A DNA stretch of 64,000 nt from assembly GCA_013398955.1 (NCBI GenBank), contig VWPU01004516.1, forward strand, positions 124,001 to 188,000, in the 5' to 3' direction. This DNA is from Callaeas wilsoni (taxonomy: Eukaryota; Chordata; Aves; Passeriformes; Callaeidae). A program made the position numbers and the translations under genes. Positions 45,768 to 59,799 of this stretch are shown here, piece by piece. The notes under the pieces are model-generated. The model was not told where the DNA came from. It searched no databases and saw only the letters and a list, made by a program, of their open reading frames with translations. Position 1 is the first letter of the stretch, and the number at the start of each line of letters is the position of its first letter.

Positions 45768-48700
45768 CACAAAAAACTGAGTGCTCAGTGTCAAACCCCT
45801 CTTCATTAAAAGTTTCTGTCTTCATAGATCTGTTGCATTAAGGCTGCACAAGGTTATCCTTGGGTATGTTTTTTTTTTCTCTAGTTTTGGTGTTTTGTCC
45901 AAAAAGATTATTTTATCTGAATTTTTGATGCTTGGGAAATATTGATCTCTCCTGTCCTCAGACCAGTTTGCCTAATTATGTGGCCCCACTCGAAACCATT
46001 TTTTCTCCCCACTATCCGTAACTCAACAATGTTTCTGGTCTTTCCTCCTACTTGTACTCATCAAGGTATCCTCGAAATAAAGTTTCATTTCTCTTTTATG
46101 AACTTTGCCCCCAGAATTATACCAGCTTGAGAAAAAAGTATTATACTGATTGGTTGGGGTTTTTTTACCCTTTATAAATTAGAGGAAGCATGAAAATTAT
46201 GATCCTTCACTAGGAAGCTTCAGAATAGCTGTAACCACGTAATTACTACCGTGAATGAAATGGAAACTACCAAATACAGCAACTGATTTGTGATGCAAAA
46301 TAAGTGCTTCCTGCTTTTCTCCCAAACTTAGTGCCCATGAAGAAGTGAGATACTGTAGCTGCAGGCATGAAAGCTACCCAAAATAAACTCTGAGTGGTGT
46401 GCGATGGGAAACATATTTTCTTTGCATTTTTGCTATCTTCCAAAATGCCTTTGGAAGAGGAGACATGATTCTAAAATAATGAGAGATTTTCCTGGCAAAA
46501 CCATGCCTTAAATAAATTATTAGATGCCAGTGAGGAAACATCACTTCACAGCCAGTAAATCAATGCCCTTTTGATTCAGGCTTCATTGAGGAAGGTCATG
46601 TTATGTTAAGGAACAGTAACTGTGAGTATCTAATAAAAGCCACTGGTGTCTCGTTGGCTGACTTGGCAGCTGTGGAAACCCAGTGACCTTGCAGCAGAAG
46701 GTGAGAGCACAAGGTTGAAGCTCCACAAAGCCTCAGCCACAGGTAGGCTGTGAATGTTTCATTGTGGAATCAGCAGCATTGGTCACAGGAGAAACATAAT
46801 TCACGTGCTTAATGACTGAAGAATCATATTTTGGTATGCTCACTCACACTTTAAACAGCTCCTCACCCTGCAAAACTTCTACTCTTTATTTCATTCTATT
46901 TTCCAAAACAGAGAAAAGTACTAGTATTAACTGGAGAAACTCCAGACACAAAAGCCAAATTTGAATGGACAATTCATTACCAACTAGCATGACTATGAGC
47001 ATTTCAGAATGTAAATGTCTAACTAACCTTAATGTGAAATTTGAAATTGTGCCATGGAAAGCCAATGGGCTCTCTAAGCACCTGGCAGATTGGAAGCTGT
47101 GAATAGATGTGCTGCATTCCTGGATGTGTCTGCACTGCTACTTTCTCCACGTCAGGAGTGATGGGTGATTGGTTAAGTTTAGTGACGTCCTTTTTGATGG
47201 CATCAGTGTGAGAAGTGTTTGGAAAACCATCATAGCCTGGTGGCCAGTGCTTCCTACCCAGCAAATTTCTCCCGAATGGTATCTGCCTCAATCAGTATAT
47301 AAAGCAGCTCAATCACAAGTGGTGTTGAAATTATTGGGAAAATTCATGCTGATTTTCCTTGACTTTGAAGCAAGCTGTTAAATTGCCCCAGGGCTCAGAA
47401 CAAGGCTGTCAAGTGATGTATTTCCAGTGGTTGCCACTAAAAGAGAGCAAATATTGGTTGTTACCAAGAGCCGACACAAATCTTCCAGTTGAATTTACCA
47501 GGCTTCTGATCAAAACCTCTCTGCAGTGTTTTCCATTTCATCTGCAGGGACATACTACACACACAGCCTTTTCTTGAGAGGCGTGGAGCACCTATTTCTT
47601 CCCACCAATACAGATAAGACAGTGGAACTTTGCTCCCCTCCTTCCTCTCGATAGGAAAACTACACAGAACAGTGGGAAATGACATTATGAAAGATAGCAC
47701 TTCTCCCAGTATAAAGCAATGTAACTCTCTTGGCTTCAATCCAATAATACAAGTTTGCACCAAACATTTTTGTTACTGTTTGTTTTGTATTGTTATTGTA
47801 GGCTGTTATTTAAGCCTACCTAACTGAAACAACTTTTGCATCAAGAAAAAATAAACAACACCAAAAAAACCCAAACCACCCCAAACCCACCAATAAAAAT
47901 CACAAACCTTATAATGAAAATGTTAAATCCAAATTCCTGTCCTGATGGGTATATTTCTGTAAGCTTTCCTCCATTTTGCATACAGATATGCACTTAGTGT
48001 AAGCTATTCTTTTCCCCATGATATCTTGTGCACAGAAAATGCAAAGCTCAGGCATTAACAATAATCATAAAAACACCAAACCAAGCAATAATAATAATTA
48101 TGGTACTGATTCGACATAATAACAGCAATAACTGGTTTTGAAACCCTGCTAGTGTAAAAGTCTTGTTTGCTTTATGAGCCAACACTTAGTGCCAGTCTTA
48201 AAAATAAGAAATGCACTTTCCAGCTCAGATTTCATAAAAAAAAAATTACATCTTTAATTAAGATTTATGGCATTCAATAGGACTCAGCAAGGATAGAAAA
48301 ACTGCTTCAGAGGGTAAAAAAAATAATAGTTAAAAATGGGGAAATATGATTAAGTGTCTTTAATTCCTACTGCCTCCTTTACGGGGTTTCCGATGGCCTC
48401 AGGCAGAAATAGGCACTTATTGTCTTCAAAACGGCATTATTCTTGGCATAAAATGTTTATGGATCAAGATGAAACTCGTTTTGAGAAATAATAACACTGG
48501 CATGAGTTGAAAGGACCTTGCCTTTGGAGGAGAAAAAAAAAATTAAACATATATTTAGTTTAATGGGAAAATGTACTTAAAGGGAAACACTTTAAAAAAA
48601 GAGAGAGAGGTTTTCATGATGAAAAATATGATTTAGACATATAATACTGATGAGACCAAGGTGATTTGCATGTCAATAACGTAAAGTTGTATTTAAATCT

Positions 48701-50889
48701 CAGTTCAGCCTTAAAATGGAGATAATGATGACCCTTAAAGGAGAATGGGGCTTTACAAGGAGCACCATTAACTCTTTCTAGGCAACTGTGTTGCCTTGGG
48801 CAATGAAAAGCTAGGAAAGGTAGAATGCTTTTAGGGCTCAGACTCCTAAGCACTTGGCATATATTTCTGCATATTTAGCTGCAGGAAGCAGTAAATACTG
48901 ATAGTCAAACCTGGTCTGAGTCTTTGCAATCATATCCTTGTTGGCACTGCAAGCCACAGCCAAGAATGATCTGAAGTGTGTGGCATTAAATACATGACCT
49001 TCTCATTAAACCTTTTCCATATCCCAGATCCAGGAGCCAATTTGAAGCAGAGACCTGCCTGATCTCAGGTGGTTCTTCTGCCTGGAAGTGAAAATTACAT
49101 GAACCCACTTTTGTCAAAATTTGGAGCTGTTCAGTTCAGCCCAACTGAGGTTGGGCTTCCAGTGCAGCTTTGTCTCCTTTGAAGTGGGAAGAGTGAGAAG
49201 AACCAAGAGTACTCTTGCTGGACCCTTGACCCTGAAGTTTGTACTATCAGCTTGTATCATCAAGGATTGGTGCACACTCGAGTATGGTTGCTCACACAGC
49301 TGCATGCTGAGACATCTGAACTGAAAACCTGCATTAAAATACAAATAACTACAGCCAGAAAACAAGGTTCAACATGATTGAACCTGGAGGACTGATGAGG
49401 CACTAACAAATTCCTTTTGATCTTGCTAACTGTTTGAAATGCAAGTGGTGTTAAGGTATCCTCTAACATTCTGCCTAGTTTCAGAAACATGGTTAGACCC
49501 CTTCAGCTCAGGAAATGTTGCTGGGGTAAGATGGCAACCTCATTGCAGTTTGGTTTGGAGATTGGATTATGGCTGTTATATAAATGGAGCCCGAGGGAAA
49601 TGCAGAAAAATAAAATAGCAGCAAACAGCATATATTTTCTCCCATCTGGAAAAAGCTTGTTCCATTAAAAAGTGTTTCATGCAAGTAGTTAACATCTAAA
49701 CTCCATTGAAATGACACCATAAGATCCTAAGGAACAGACTGCGTTCTTTTATCACCTCTTTTCCTAACCAGTAAAGGTGAAAAACGCTGGATGCTCTGTT
49801 GCCTGCCCCAGGAAAGAGGCAGCCTGAACACTGCTTTCTAGCCTAGGAATAAGATATAAAACATGAGAAGGCTCAGCTGAGACCTCAGAGGGGTTTCCAC
49901 ATCTCAGATCATCAAGATCCCAACAACCATTCAACACTACTGTATCAGGGCTTTCCAAGAAGTACTTCCTTCTGGAATGTGTTTCATCATAATGCAACAG
50001 TCTGTACTAAGCCTCATACAAAAGTTCAGGGGCAAGGAGCTTCTGAAACTTCAGTTCACTTTTAATTTGAAGCTGCATAACCATGGAGAAAAAAATAATC
50101 AAATAAATTTAAAAAAAAAAAATTCATTTGCATTGACAGAATGGCTGTTTAGACCAGTCACAGGGAAAAGGGAAAGATACCCATCTCAAAACAGCACTAC
50201 TGCTTTGCACAGGGTAATATTATTATTTTGGGTTTATGGATTTAAAATTAAAATGTCAACAGCAATCAGCTCCCTAATAAATAAAAGGTCTGACAGGTAG
50301 AGCAAAAAAAGAAGAGTTTTGCCTAGCAAGCACCACTCATCTGAAGGATGATAAACACAAGGGCCATTCAAACCCCACTACCAGCATCACAGGGCAGGAG
50401 TATTGATTTATTACTGCCTTTTACTGACAAGCAAGTCAATGTTTTACCTGACTTTCCATCTTCTCTATCTAGGTGTCCGAATACTGACCTCAGTAGGAGT
50501 TGCAAAAATACCAAGGCTTGTGCTGAAACTAATTTTCCTATCATCTCTATGGGACTGTGCTGCTCAGCACCCAGCCCTTAATAAGGTGATAATCAAACTT
50601 TTCATACTTATCAAGAGACATTTATTTTGAGGGAAGAAAAGTCTGAAGAAGAAGGAAGAAGGTGGGCATATTTTCTTTGGTTCTGTAATATCAGCTCCGT
50701 CTCCAAACTAAGCTTCCCATACCAAGAGCAGATGCGATCCTGAGTGCTGCATGATGAACTTGAATCTCACAAACAGGTTTGGAAATTGCAGAACTTCAAT
50801 GACACAGCGATAAAGATGCCTTCAAACACTGATCCAAGTTGCCTGTGGGTCTAGGAACTGCAGATGGAAGGTTAACCCAAGATATTTTA

Positions 50890-51165
50890 CATTGTTATGG
50901 TTTGGTAGGACAGTCTCCGCTATTCCAGGTTCTTCCAAACCCCATCCAACCTGGCCTTGGACACTTCCAGGGATGAGGCAGACACAGCTGCTCTGGGCAA
51001 CTTGTGCCAGGGCCTCATCACCCTCAGAGACAGGAATTCCTTCCCAATATCCCATCTATCCCTGCCCTCTTGCAGTGGGAAGCCATTCCCTGTGTCCTGT
51101 CACTCCACATCCTTGTCCAAAGTTCCTCTCCAGCTCTCCTGGAGCCCCTTTAGGGTCTTCTTTGG
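50890..51165 (-). mobile_element. CR1 LINE 3' fragment, minus orientation, tail missing
   Basis: 'tattccaggttcttccaaac', 'cccatccaacctggccttgg', 'agggatgaggcagacacagc', 'cttgtgccagggcctcatca', 'ccttcccaatatcccatct' and 'ccttgtccaaagttcctctc' match the reverse complement of the CR1 3' region. The expected terminal ATTCTATG tail and the 'catggcag' block are absent on the left, where the sequence becomes unique at about 50895, so this copy lost its 3' terminus after insertion. Confidence 0.95.
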
Positions 51166-54100
51166 CTTCATATTTCTAATATGAATAATACAAATTTACA
51201 TCACTTAGTTGTGACACAAAATCATATTTATATGTGCAGGATATTCAGCTAAAACCATGGATAATTTATGAGTTCATGTTTGTGTGAAAATGGAAGTTTT
51301 GAGACATTTCCAAAATATGACTTTATTTTGGGATATTTTAGCTAACATATGGTTGGATCCAAACTTTGAAATACTAAATAATTTATTACCAATTCCCTTT
51401 AAATTAACCTTTTTGAACAAGTTACGTTGTATTTATCAAAATCCACTACTTAATAATTTTTTTCTTTTTCAACTTCTTATATTCACATATACTTTCTCAA
51501 AGTGATCACCATCCTTAACATCTTCTAAGGAGACATAAAACTGTATATGAAGGAAAACCATAAGTATGTCTCATAAAGACATGAAGGTCTCTGCTGCTCC
51601 CTAAACTTGCCATTATATGGTAAATGCTGAAATGAAAGATTAGTGAGTGAAAGGAGGTCTCACATCTTCACCTAATCTTTAAATTATTGTTTTATATCCA
51701 AAACATATTTTAAAGTATCTGCCTTTATTGAGTGACCTAAATATTCTAATAATTTTTAGGATTTTTTTTCTCCCATTAAGAAAAACAAAAACTTTTTAGC
51801 GCTTTTGACAAGGTTGAAAAGTTTGATTCTAAGAGTGTTGGGGGAAAAAAAGAAAAGGAAATAATTTTGAAGTGTCTAAAAAGCAATTTATTTTTCAGGC
51901 ACTAAATGGGAAAATAGTTTTCTGGACTCCATAGTACACACGAAATTGAAGACGCTCCTTTTTTAGTAGTGACTTCTGTGTCTTACACTTCCAACAACAC
52001 AACTCTCTTATGGATGAATTTTATTTTTTTCTCTTGCCTTTCTTGACCTTCTTATTTAATAAATCAAATCAAAACAACTCTGCTTTGAAAATAAAAAACA
52101 CTCCAGAAATAGCTTCTATTTCCTGTATCTCCTTTTTCTTCTAGCTTGTAAGATTCTCACGTCTTTTTTTTTTTTTTTTTTTTGCTTATAAAAGACAACC
52201 ATGCTCCATTGGTGCACAAACACACATAAAAAAATATACAAAATTTAGATTGATGCTTACAGGTTGGTATATTCCCAGATGATGTTGCTGATACCTTTAC
52301 CTCTGCTGTGCTTAGTCACTGGATGCTGTTTATACATGCAAACACCTAAAGATATAGAAGAGAAAAAAAAGTCCATCGCTTTAGAGATATCAAAATTAAA
52401 TTATTCTAAAAATGTGCTCTTATCTAAAGAAAAACTTGGATTTGTATGTCACAGGTGAAAGGATTTTGCGTGCTCCACCTTCAAAACTGAAGTGGAAAAC
52501 ACAAATAACTCTTAAGTTTGATTTTGCTAAAGGAGAAACTAAAATGGAAAAGAGGAAAATAGAAGTCAAGAACGGAGTAGAACACAAAAGGAGGAATAGT
52601 GAGAGGTGAGAAAGACTTCACAGAGGCTCTCTTGAAGCTGTTTTTCCCAGAGCTCCCTTGAAGGAAGCGTCAGTAGAGCTCTGGATTTCCCTCTGAGGGG
52701 AACTGTGCTGGACACAGAACCCAGGGACAGTCTGGGAGAGAAACCTCTCCTGATCTACAGTCACTTTCCCATGGTTTTGTGACTTGAAGTAGAAAATCCC
52801 TCTCATCCCTCCCTAGCCTTGCTGCCTCTTGCTGTGCAGCCTCTGTCTGTGCCAGCCAGCTCCCTCTTCTACCACCTACTTTGCTCCAGAAAAGGAAAGG
52901 AGAGCCCTTTGTTGATGCCATATGGCTCGAAAAGTATTCTGCAGGTATTCAGAGCAGTGAATTGAAGTTCCGTTTCTCACCTGGAAAGGAGTTTTGTGTC
53001 ACAGAGGAACCAAATAAGAAGAAAGTCCCTCACTCACATTTATGAAGATTTTCTGCACTCACATTTATGAAGATTTAGCCTGTCGAAAAGCAAACTTGAA
53101 AGATAAAGTCACAAGTACTCACTGAAGGAAAAATTACATCCATAGAAGAGGCTGTTCATAGCACACCCCCTCTCCTGGAACTGGCTTATTTATCTGGGAC
53201 TGGATTCAAGTCTTCTGAGGCACTGAAAATCCCTGAGAACAACCATCAACCCACATATGTATATACATGGAGGCATATGCAGTACTCCAAAATCATACTC
53301 TGTTGCCTAATTAATTGAGTAATGCCATCAGGAAGCAGAGAGACAACCAGGTGACTAGTGTAAATAATAGAATGTGTGTTTTGGAGCCTCAGCAGTGAAT
53401 GTCCTATCCAGCCTAGTGTGAGCTATTCATTACTTTGTAGGTTGTTTGCAATAACAAATAGATGTGAGAATGTTGTGATTGGCTCATCAACATTTCATGA
53501 ACTCAAAAAGAGCAACCCACAACCAAATAAACCTTCCAGCTTAAATGATTCACTCTAATCTGTTATTTTATATGAGCAGCTTTAGGGAGCTGGGATCACA
53601 CCTCTTCTGTATAAATAAATATCTTCGTACATGGCTACTCGGTTTATTTTAATAATAAAGAAAACTTGGGAGAAAATTAAATAAAATAGGGAGATAAAGG
53701 AAAATGAATCAGGTGATTTAGAGTCACTAAAATTACATGAATCTGCTCAACCAACACCCATATATCCAGTGTAATATGTTTCCCAAGATCACTCCTAACA
53801 CCACGTTGAAGAGTCTCTGGCACGCTGTGCTTCTCAGCCTGGATGTAGTGCCCCAGTAAATGATGCCTGACATTTACACAGCACCTTTCACCTCCAAATC
53901 CCAAAGCACCTGACAGACTGTTCAAACTGATTACAGGCTCAGGGCCAGGTTCTGCTCTCTGATGCGTTAAGGTAGAGGGAAGGACCCTGCCTTGGTAGCC
54001 TGGCTGCAACCTCAGTTTTATTACTGCAATTCCCCTGACTTTGACCAATTTTATTAAAGGGTCATTTTACCAGGCCATGAAACTCCACCAATAGCAATAC

Positions 54101-54853
54101 TTTTTGGTTCTGCACTGTGAGCATGCAGATTTCAAACAGCCCACCCACATTTTTGGATAGCTTGTAACAAAGAGGCAGTGATGGCTGTACTTCTGCAAGG
54201 ATTCCCAGTAAATAATATTGATCTCAAAAACAAATCCAGCCTCAAGGCTATAAAAATCACTTGGTTTGTGACTCGATTTACAATACACGGAGCCCAGTTT
54301 GATCTCAAATTATAGGAACCCATAAACCTAAAACCTGACCAGTGTCAGTATTCCCACGATCACCAGTGGATGTGAAGGTTGTCAGGGTCTTGTTCAGCTG
54401 TGCTTTTTTTTGTGGAGATGAAGTTGTGAGCATTGCAAAACACAGAGCATTCCTAACAGTGTCTCCCAGCTGTGAGATTTATGTCGTGCACTCTTGCACA
54501 CCACCTAATATAGTCTTTCATTCTGCAGAAGTAGAGAACTTGCTTGGTATAACTTTACAGGTTGCCTAAAATTTGACTTTACACATTAGCTGGAAACACA
54601 AAGAATAAGGTTGTGTCAGGCCACCTGATAGAAACATCCATCCAGGCATAGCAGGATCACAAAACTGGGAGCAGGGTACCACTACCTGTGTGAATGAGGG
54701 TACAATCGTTTTGCATTTGTCAGCACTAGCTAAATTTCCGATCCTTCAACTCACAAGTAGGAGCAGCTCACCCTCATGCCAGAGAGGGATCAATAGAATC
54801 TACCTTCCTTAGCTGCTTTCTTGCACTTAAATGACATCTAGGTGAAAAACGTT
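51166..54853. other. Unique AT-rich stretch
   Basis: Contains a poly-T run (about 52164-52183) next to TATAAAA, a 25-base-period duplication at 53031-53076 and nothing that I recognise as a gene. Confidence 0.6.
53031..53076. repeat. Two-copy direct tandem duplication, period 25
   Basis: CACTCACATTTATGAAGATT plus T occurs at 53031-53051 and again at 53056-53076 without mismatch. Confidence 0.93.
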
Positions 54854-54953
54854 GCAGAGGAAGGTATCCCTGTCCATGGCAGGGGTTTGGAATCAGAAGG
54901 TCTATCTGGTCACCTCCAACCCAAATCATTATACGAGTCTATGATTCTGTGAA
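54854..54953 (+). mobile_element. CR1 LINE 3' terminal scrap, plus orientation
   Basis: 'aggaaggtatccctgtccat', 'ggcaggggtttggaatcaga', 'ggtctatctggtcacctcca', 'acccaaatcatta' and the tail GAGTCTATGATTCTGTGA. About 100 bases. Confidence 0.93.
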
Positions 54954-57900
54954 AAAACACCGGATTGTTTGCATGGGACAAAACATATGCTATAAGTAGG
55001 TAATGAATTAGACTTAAAGCCATGTTTCTAACTAGTCCGGCACAATGAGTCCTGCAGGATAGCATTCTTCCAGGCTTCTTCTTGCAACGAGTATTTATCA
55101 TTCACTGCAAGTCCTCATCAGGGTGTTATGAGTAAATACTTCCCTGCTAATATTCAACACACACATGAGCTATTGCTAATCACCACTGCTCTGCATGTGA
55201 CAGCAGTCACTCCCTTAGTTACCCTGATCACCATGAGGCGAACAGTGCATCTGTAACCACACTTCCTCACAATTGCTGTGAGTGTCTTCAAACAGCCCTG
55301 GAGATGGGGCTGAATTGGGCAGATGCACCATATTGCATGCAAATATCTTCCTAAGATTTAACAACAACAAAAAAAAGTCCAAGGGATCAATTCCAAAGGG
55401 CAAATGAACCTTAGCAGGTAAGGCCAGATGGCACTTAAGCCTCTTTACGTTTTTGCCTATTTACACTCAGATGCTGCCACTTAATAACATTGATGGAGGA
55501 TAGTTAACAGAGGCAAGTGATTAATTAATAGGTCAAAGGCTACTTCCACTTCGCTCCTTTTATTTACCTGAGACAAGATTAAATCAAGTAAGAGTTCATA
55601 GAAGGAGACTTTCAAGGCAAGCTGCTAATCACAACTCTGTGCACTTGGTATTCACACAGCATGCTCAAACTCTGGAAAAAGAAAAGGCTGAAAGGATTGC
55701 AACAAGCCAAGCAATCTATCGTAAAAACAGGGGCTCCTGGCTTGCTTTCCTGGGAGCTTTTATTACTTGAATTGGAAAGACCTTATTGAGTCTAGAGTCC
55801 CACAGGTCTAGCACGTGAAACAAAACAGATGCTGCCAGAATCTTATGTATAACATTTGACAAAGAGGAGAGTTAGCCCAATTTCCCGTGGACATGTACCC
55901 AGGAATAAATCTGTTCATAGCAGTTGCAACAGAGAGTATCCTCTGTTCTATTAACACGTTCCACACTCTTAAAGGACTATTGGATTTATACGTTCCTGTT
56001 CTCAGCTTTGAAACAGATTGTCTTATAACCTTGAAAATGTTAGCAAACCTGCCTGTAATAAAGAGGCATGTTTTTTCCTTAAGAATATTATGTCATTTTT
56101 TATTATTTTTTTGTTAAGATATCTTAACTCAGAGTATAGATGGGCCTCATTCCTGTTAGTGCTCTTGTCACCCCATTGCAACTACAGCCATTAGTGGAAT
56201 GCTGGAATGCCAGTGTTGGTACTAGATGCAGAAATGGATGTACCCATGAATGCCAAACCTCTCTTGAATGACTGGAAATTGCCTGTTTTCCAAATTTACA
56301 TTTCTATGGTGACTTCATGCCTGTGGAATGCCAAATAATAGAAATCCTGGACTCAGACATGCTTAGAAATATGAATCTTGATCCAAAACCAAGTTACGTG
56401 GTTTGGGACCACCTGTAGGTTTTATGAGATGTGGGCACTGAAGGTACCTGCTGCCAGAGTAAACACAGGAGGCGTGGGAAGCAGCTGGGAAGGAGAGCAG
56501 AAGCCAGGTTCCTTTGGGCTCGGCTGCAAACTCAGCTCAGGGCCGGGGTCACTGGGGAGCTGGTCAGGGTCTCATGCAGTTAGTGCCACGTGATGTTGCT
56601 GTGCAAGAATTGTGAAGGGTGTTCAGTCCTCAAGCTCCAACCCAGGACTAGAGGCACTGAAAAGTTGAGTTCAATCTCAGAGTGAATCCCAGAACCATCG
56701 AGGGTTGACCCTGCCTGGAAGAACTCAGGACAGCGCTTTTTCATTCATAAAGAAAGGCACCTTTTTGCATGCACTGCTTGAACCTTCAAAATCCTGGACT
56801 GTGCACAGAAAGATGAATTACAGATGAGAAGACAGCCTCTGTGGGCCAGGTAAGCTTCAGGCTTATTTTCTGTCTCTGTCACAGATTTGCTATCGGATAT
56901 GGGTAAATCCAATGGAGATTACATAGCTGTCTGTGCCTCCATGTTTCATCTGGAAATAATACAGTTATCTGCATCTGTTTAAGTATAAAAGCCAAGGTGC
57001 TCAGGTACTGCCATCAGAGAGCACAGATAAGTCCCCCAGGCTCTGAGATCTGGATGCAAGTCTGGCCACATGCTTTTCCAAACTTCAAGAGACTTAAGTC
57101 CCATCACAATTATGTGGAGAAAATCACTCAGATTAACTCCCACTGAGAGGTCTCACATACCTCTGGTCCCCAAAAGCCTTCGTTAATAGCTTGGAATTTT
57201 CCTTTTATTTGATTTTTTTTCCTCCTCCCTTTGTTGTTTTTCTCTCTCACAAATCACTTGGTAAATTAAGTCTAAAATGTTTCTGGTTTAGAGATTAGCA
57301 ATATAACAAACTAAGTCAAGTTCTGCAGTCTAACTATGCCGAGCCAGATCCTTAGCATAATCAAGCTGTCCCGAAATGAGGTGTGCCATGACAAACATGG
57401 TTTGAAATGTAACCTGCGCTGCCAGTCAGGAACTTTGACCCTGGAGAAAAAGTCCATGAGTCTTTTTTTCATTTTCCCTGCTTATGCCCCACGCCTTTTC
57501 CATAAAGCTCTCTGGTTCCAGACTAATAGAGGTTTCCCTGCTGAGGAAGACCTGAACCATTTGGCACCCAGTCTTTTGGCAGTGGCAGCAACAAGGAAGA
57601 TACTAGTGCTTCATAACCTCGTGCTTTTCAGTGTCTGAAGCAGACTGGAAGTAATTCTAAAGGACAGTGAGCAAAAGTTTAATCAGATAATTGTGATAAT
57701 GTTATCAGTCTCTAATTGGCTCTATAGTAGAAAATGTAATTATCCCTCTAGCTGGTGATAGGCTGAGGTTTCTAAGGAGCCTGAGCATTTGAGACAACCT
57801 TGTCACAGGGGTGTTTGTGTTTTGCACACAGATATATCTGTCATTAGGCAGAGGGTAAGGAAATGGAGAGGGTGGTGAGATGTCTGAAGGAAGAACAGCA

Positions 57901-58127
57901 GGACTCGCAGCCCACAGAACCATTCTGGCTATCTCTTTACGTCCGTGTGACCAGGAGAACTGGTCTCCCTTTTAGCCTAGCAAATGAGCTTTGCTTGGCA
58001 TAAAAAGAAGTGCAGAACTGGTGTCAGTCCTAGAAATTTCAGTAAAATTGCACTAACTTACAGTTGTGCTAAACTGGTCCACATTGAACACTTGAGTGTA
58101 GAAGGAAAGAGGAGAGTGGAAGAGAGT

Positions 58128-58217
58128 GAAGAAGAGAAGAGAGAGAGAGAGAGAGAGAGAGGAAAAGGGAGAAGGAGAGGGAGAAGGAAAGAGGGATAGA
58201 GAGGGAGAGGGAGAGAA
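58128..58217. repeat. Polypurine (GA)n and (GGGAGA)n tract
   Basis: Sixty-eight uninterrupted purines at 58128-58195, with (GA)n in the middle and GGGAGA/GGAGAA units after it; one T at 58196, then about 20 more purines. The mirror symmetry of parts of the run is the kind that can form triplex (H-)DNA. Confidence 0.95.
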
Positions 58218-59799
58218 TTTTTGGAGTGTGGGATAGCAAAGTCCAGCCATCTGAGAGCACGGGTATCAGGAGATGTTTTCTAGGGTAGAGAAATGAGGCC
58301 ATGAGAAGAACAGTCTATGCTTTAGCCTCATTTTCTACCTTGAAAGGTCATGTTTGACTGATAATGTCATTTTTCCTCCTTTCAAAGCAAATGTAGGCTG
58401 GAAACGACATCATCTTGCCTGAGGGAGCTTTATAACACCTCCTTGGTTTTGTGGCACTCAGCAGTGCATATTGTGGAAATTGAATCAGATGAGTGCTTAC
58501 CCGTCATCAACAAAACAGCAGATCTTCCAGACCCACAAGGTGTGACCTGCATTTTCCCCTTTTTTCTCACCCTGCTTCCACACCAGAGGCCAGCAGAAAC
58601 CACGGAAAAAAAGACAAGACATCACTCAGACCAAGAAACACCTTCCTACAGAGTGCCATGGTTCATCACATGCAAAAGACACTTGGGACTGAGCTCTCCT
58701 CTCCCAGGGCGGTTCTTTGCCTGCCACGGTGGTGCTGTGGGTGCTACAGCTCTGCTTTTTCCATGACTTTTGGGTTCGGCAGATCTCCAAATTGTATGTT
58801 TTGCCTGCAGCTGTAGCAATGCTTTGCAACACAGCAGCTCTGACTCCAAGTGATCACAGCTGGCGCATCTCTTTGAGCTAAATTGGTGAAAGACAGAGTA
58901 AATGACAGGTTACTTCAATGCAGCTCTTAGCAAGAACTTATGGAGATTATTATGAAGGAGCTGGAAAGTCATCACTGGAATCTGCTTGTGGAGCTGACAA
59001 CTGAGAGATAGCTTTCTTTGATAACTTTTAATCACTGTGTTTTCTACTTATGCAAATTGCAATAATACCCTTGATGCTCTGGATTTCTATAGCGTTCAGG
59101 CTTGTGGCAATGACATGACAATTCAGAATTGGATGTTCATCCTCCTCTAGCTCGTGTCTGCTTCAAAGATGTATTACATTTGGTGGTGACATACACTGAT
59201 TCATGTAGTACGTGTGTCACCAGAACAAGCATTCAGAAAGAAACATCCCACAAAATGCCACTTTGGGAGACTTCATCTCAGTTTCATCATTGTTTAGGGT
59301 TTACTTGCACAGCTAATTGCGAGTAAGCTGCCTTTGTGTGCCAAAAACAAGGGGGAAAAAAAACCATAGGAGTCTAATTTATGTTGTACCAAGCTTCCTC
59401 TTAATCCTTCATTCCAGAGAACAGGTAGAGCAAGAATAAAGTACTCCATGCACATAGGAACTAGGTGGATATTTCAAACCCAAGAACTTTTTAAAGAGGG
59501 AGCCTAATAAACATCATTCTCCCTAGGTGATACAATAGGCTTTCTATGCCTAAATTACCATCCTGGTTTTCAAAATAAAATAATGACTCCTAAGTCACTA
59601 AGATAGTTTTTAAAGTGTTACCAAGTGTCTTTGCACAGACACAGGTCTTGGTGGATGATCATGGCCTGGTGTAATACCTTCTCAGGAGTAACATGGAAAT
59701 TGCCTATTTATTCCACTCTGGCTCCATCATGGGATTAGTCTTTATATTACAGTTAGTGGTGGTTTGCCCAGTTCAGCTTTCCATGGGTTTCTTTGAAAG

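Larger units (their letters stand above)
42161..50889. other. Long unique stretch with an assembly gap
   Basis: About 8.7 kb without CR1. It includes a candidate regulatory block (42405-42565), short TG/TA tracts (43270-43305, 45031-45060), an A/G-rich tract (44607-44641), the sequencing gap at 45698-45767, A/C-rich low complexity (47846-47895) and ordinary unique DNA. Open frames up to 107 codons have no recognised family. Confidence 0.6.

Noticed and set aside
45434..45809. Frames crossing the N gap
   Set aside because: They are continuous only because N was translated as X.
52164..52192. TATAAAA after a T run, looking like a promoter
   Set aside because: No transcript start context, no open frame of substance downstream, and AT-rich DNA yields such words often.
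58053..58302. Ser/Leu/Phe-rich minus-strand frames resembling signal or membrane segments
   Set aside because: Translation of the polypyrimidine complement of the GA tract.
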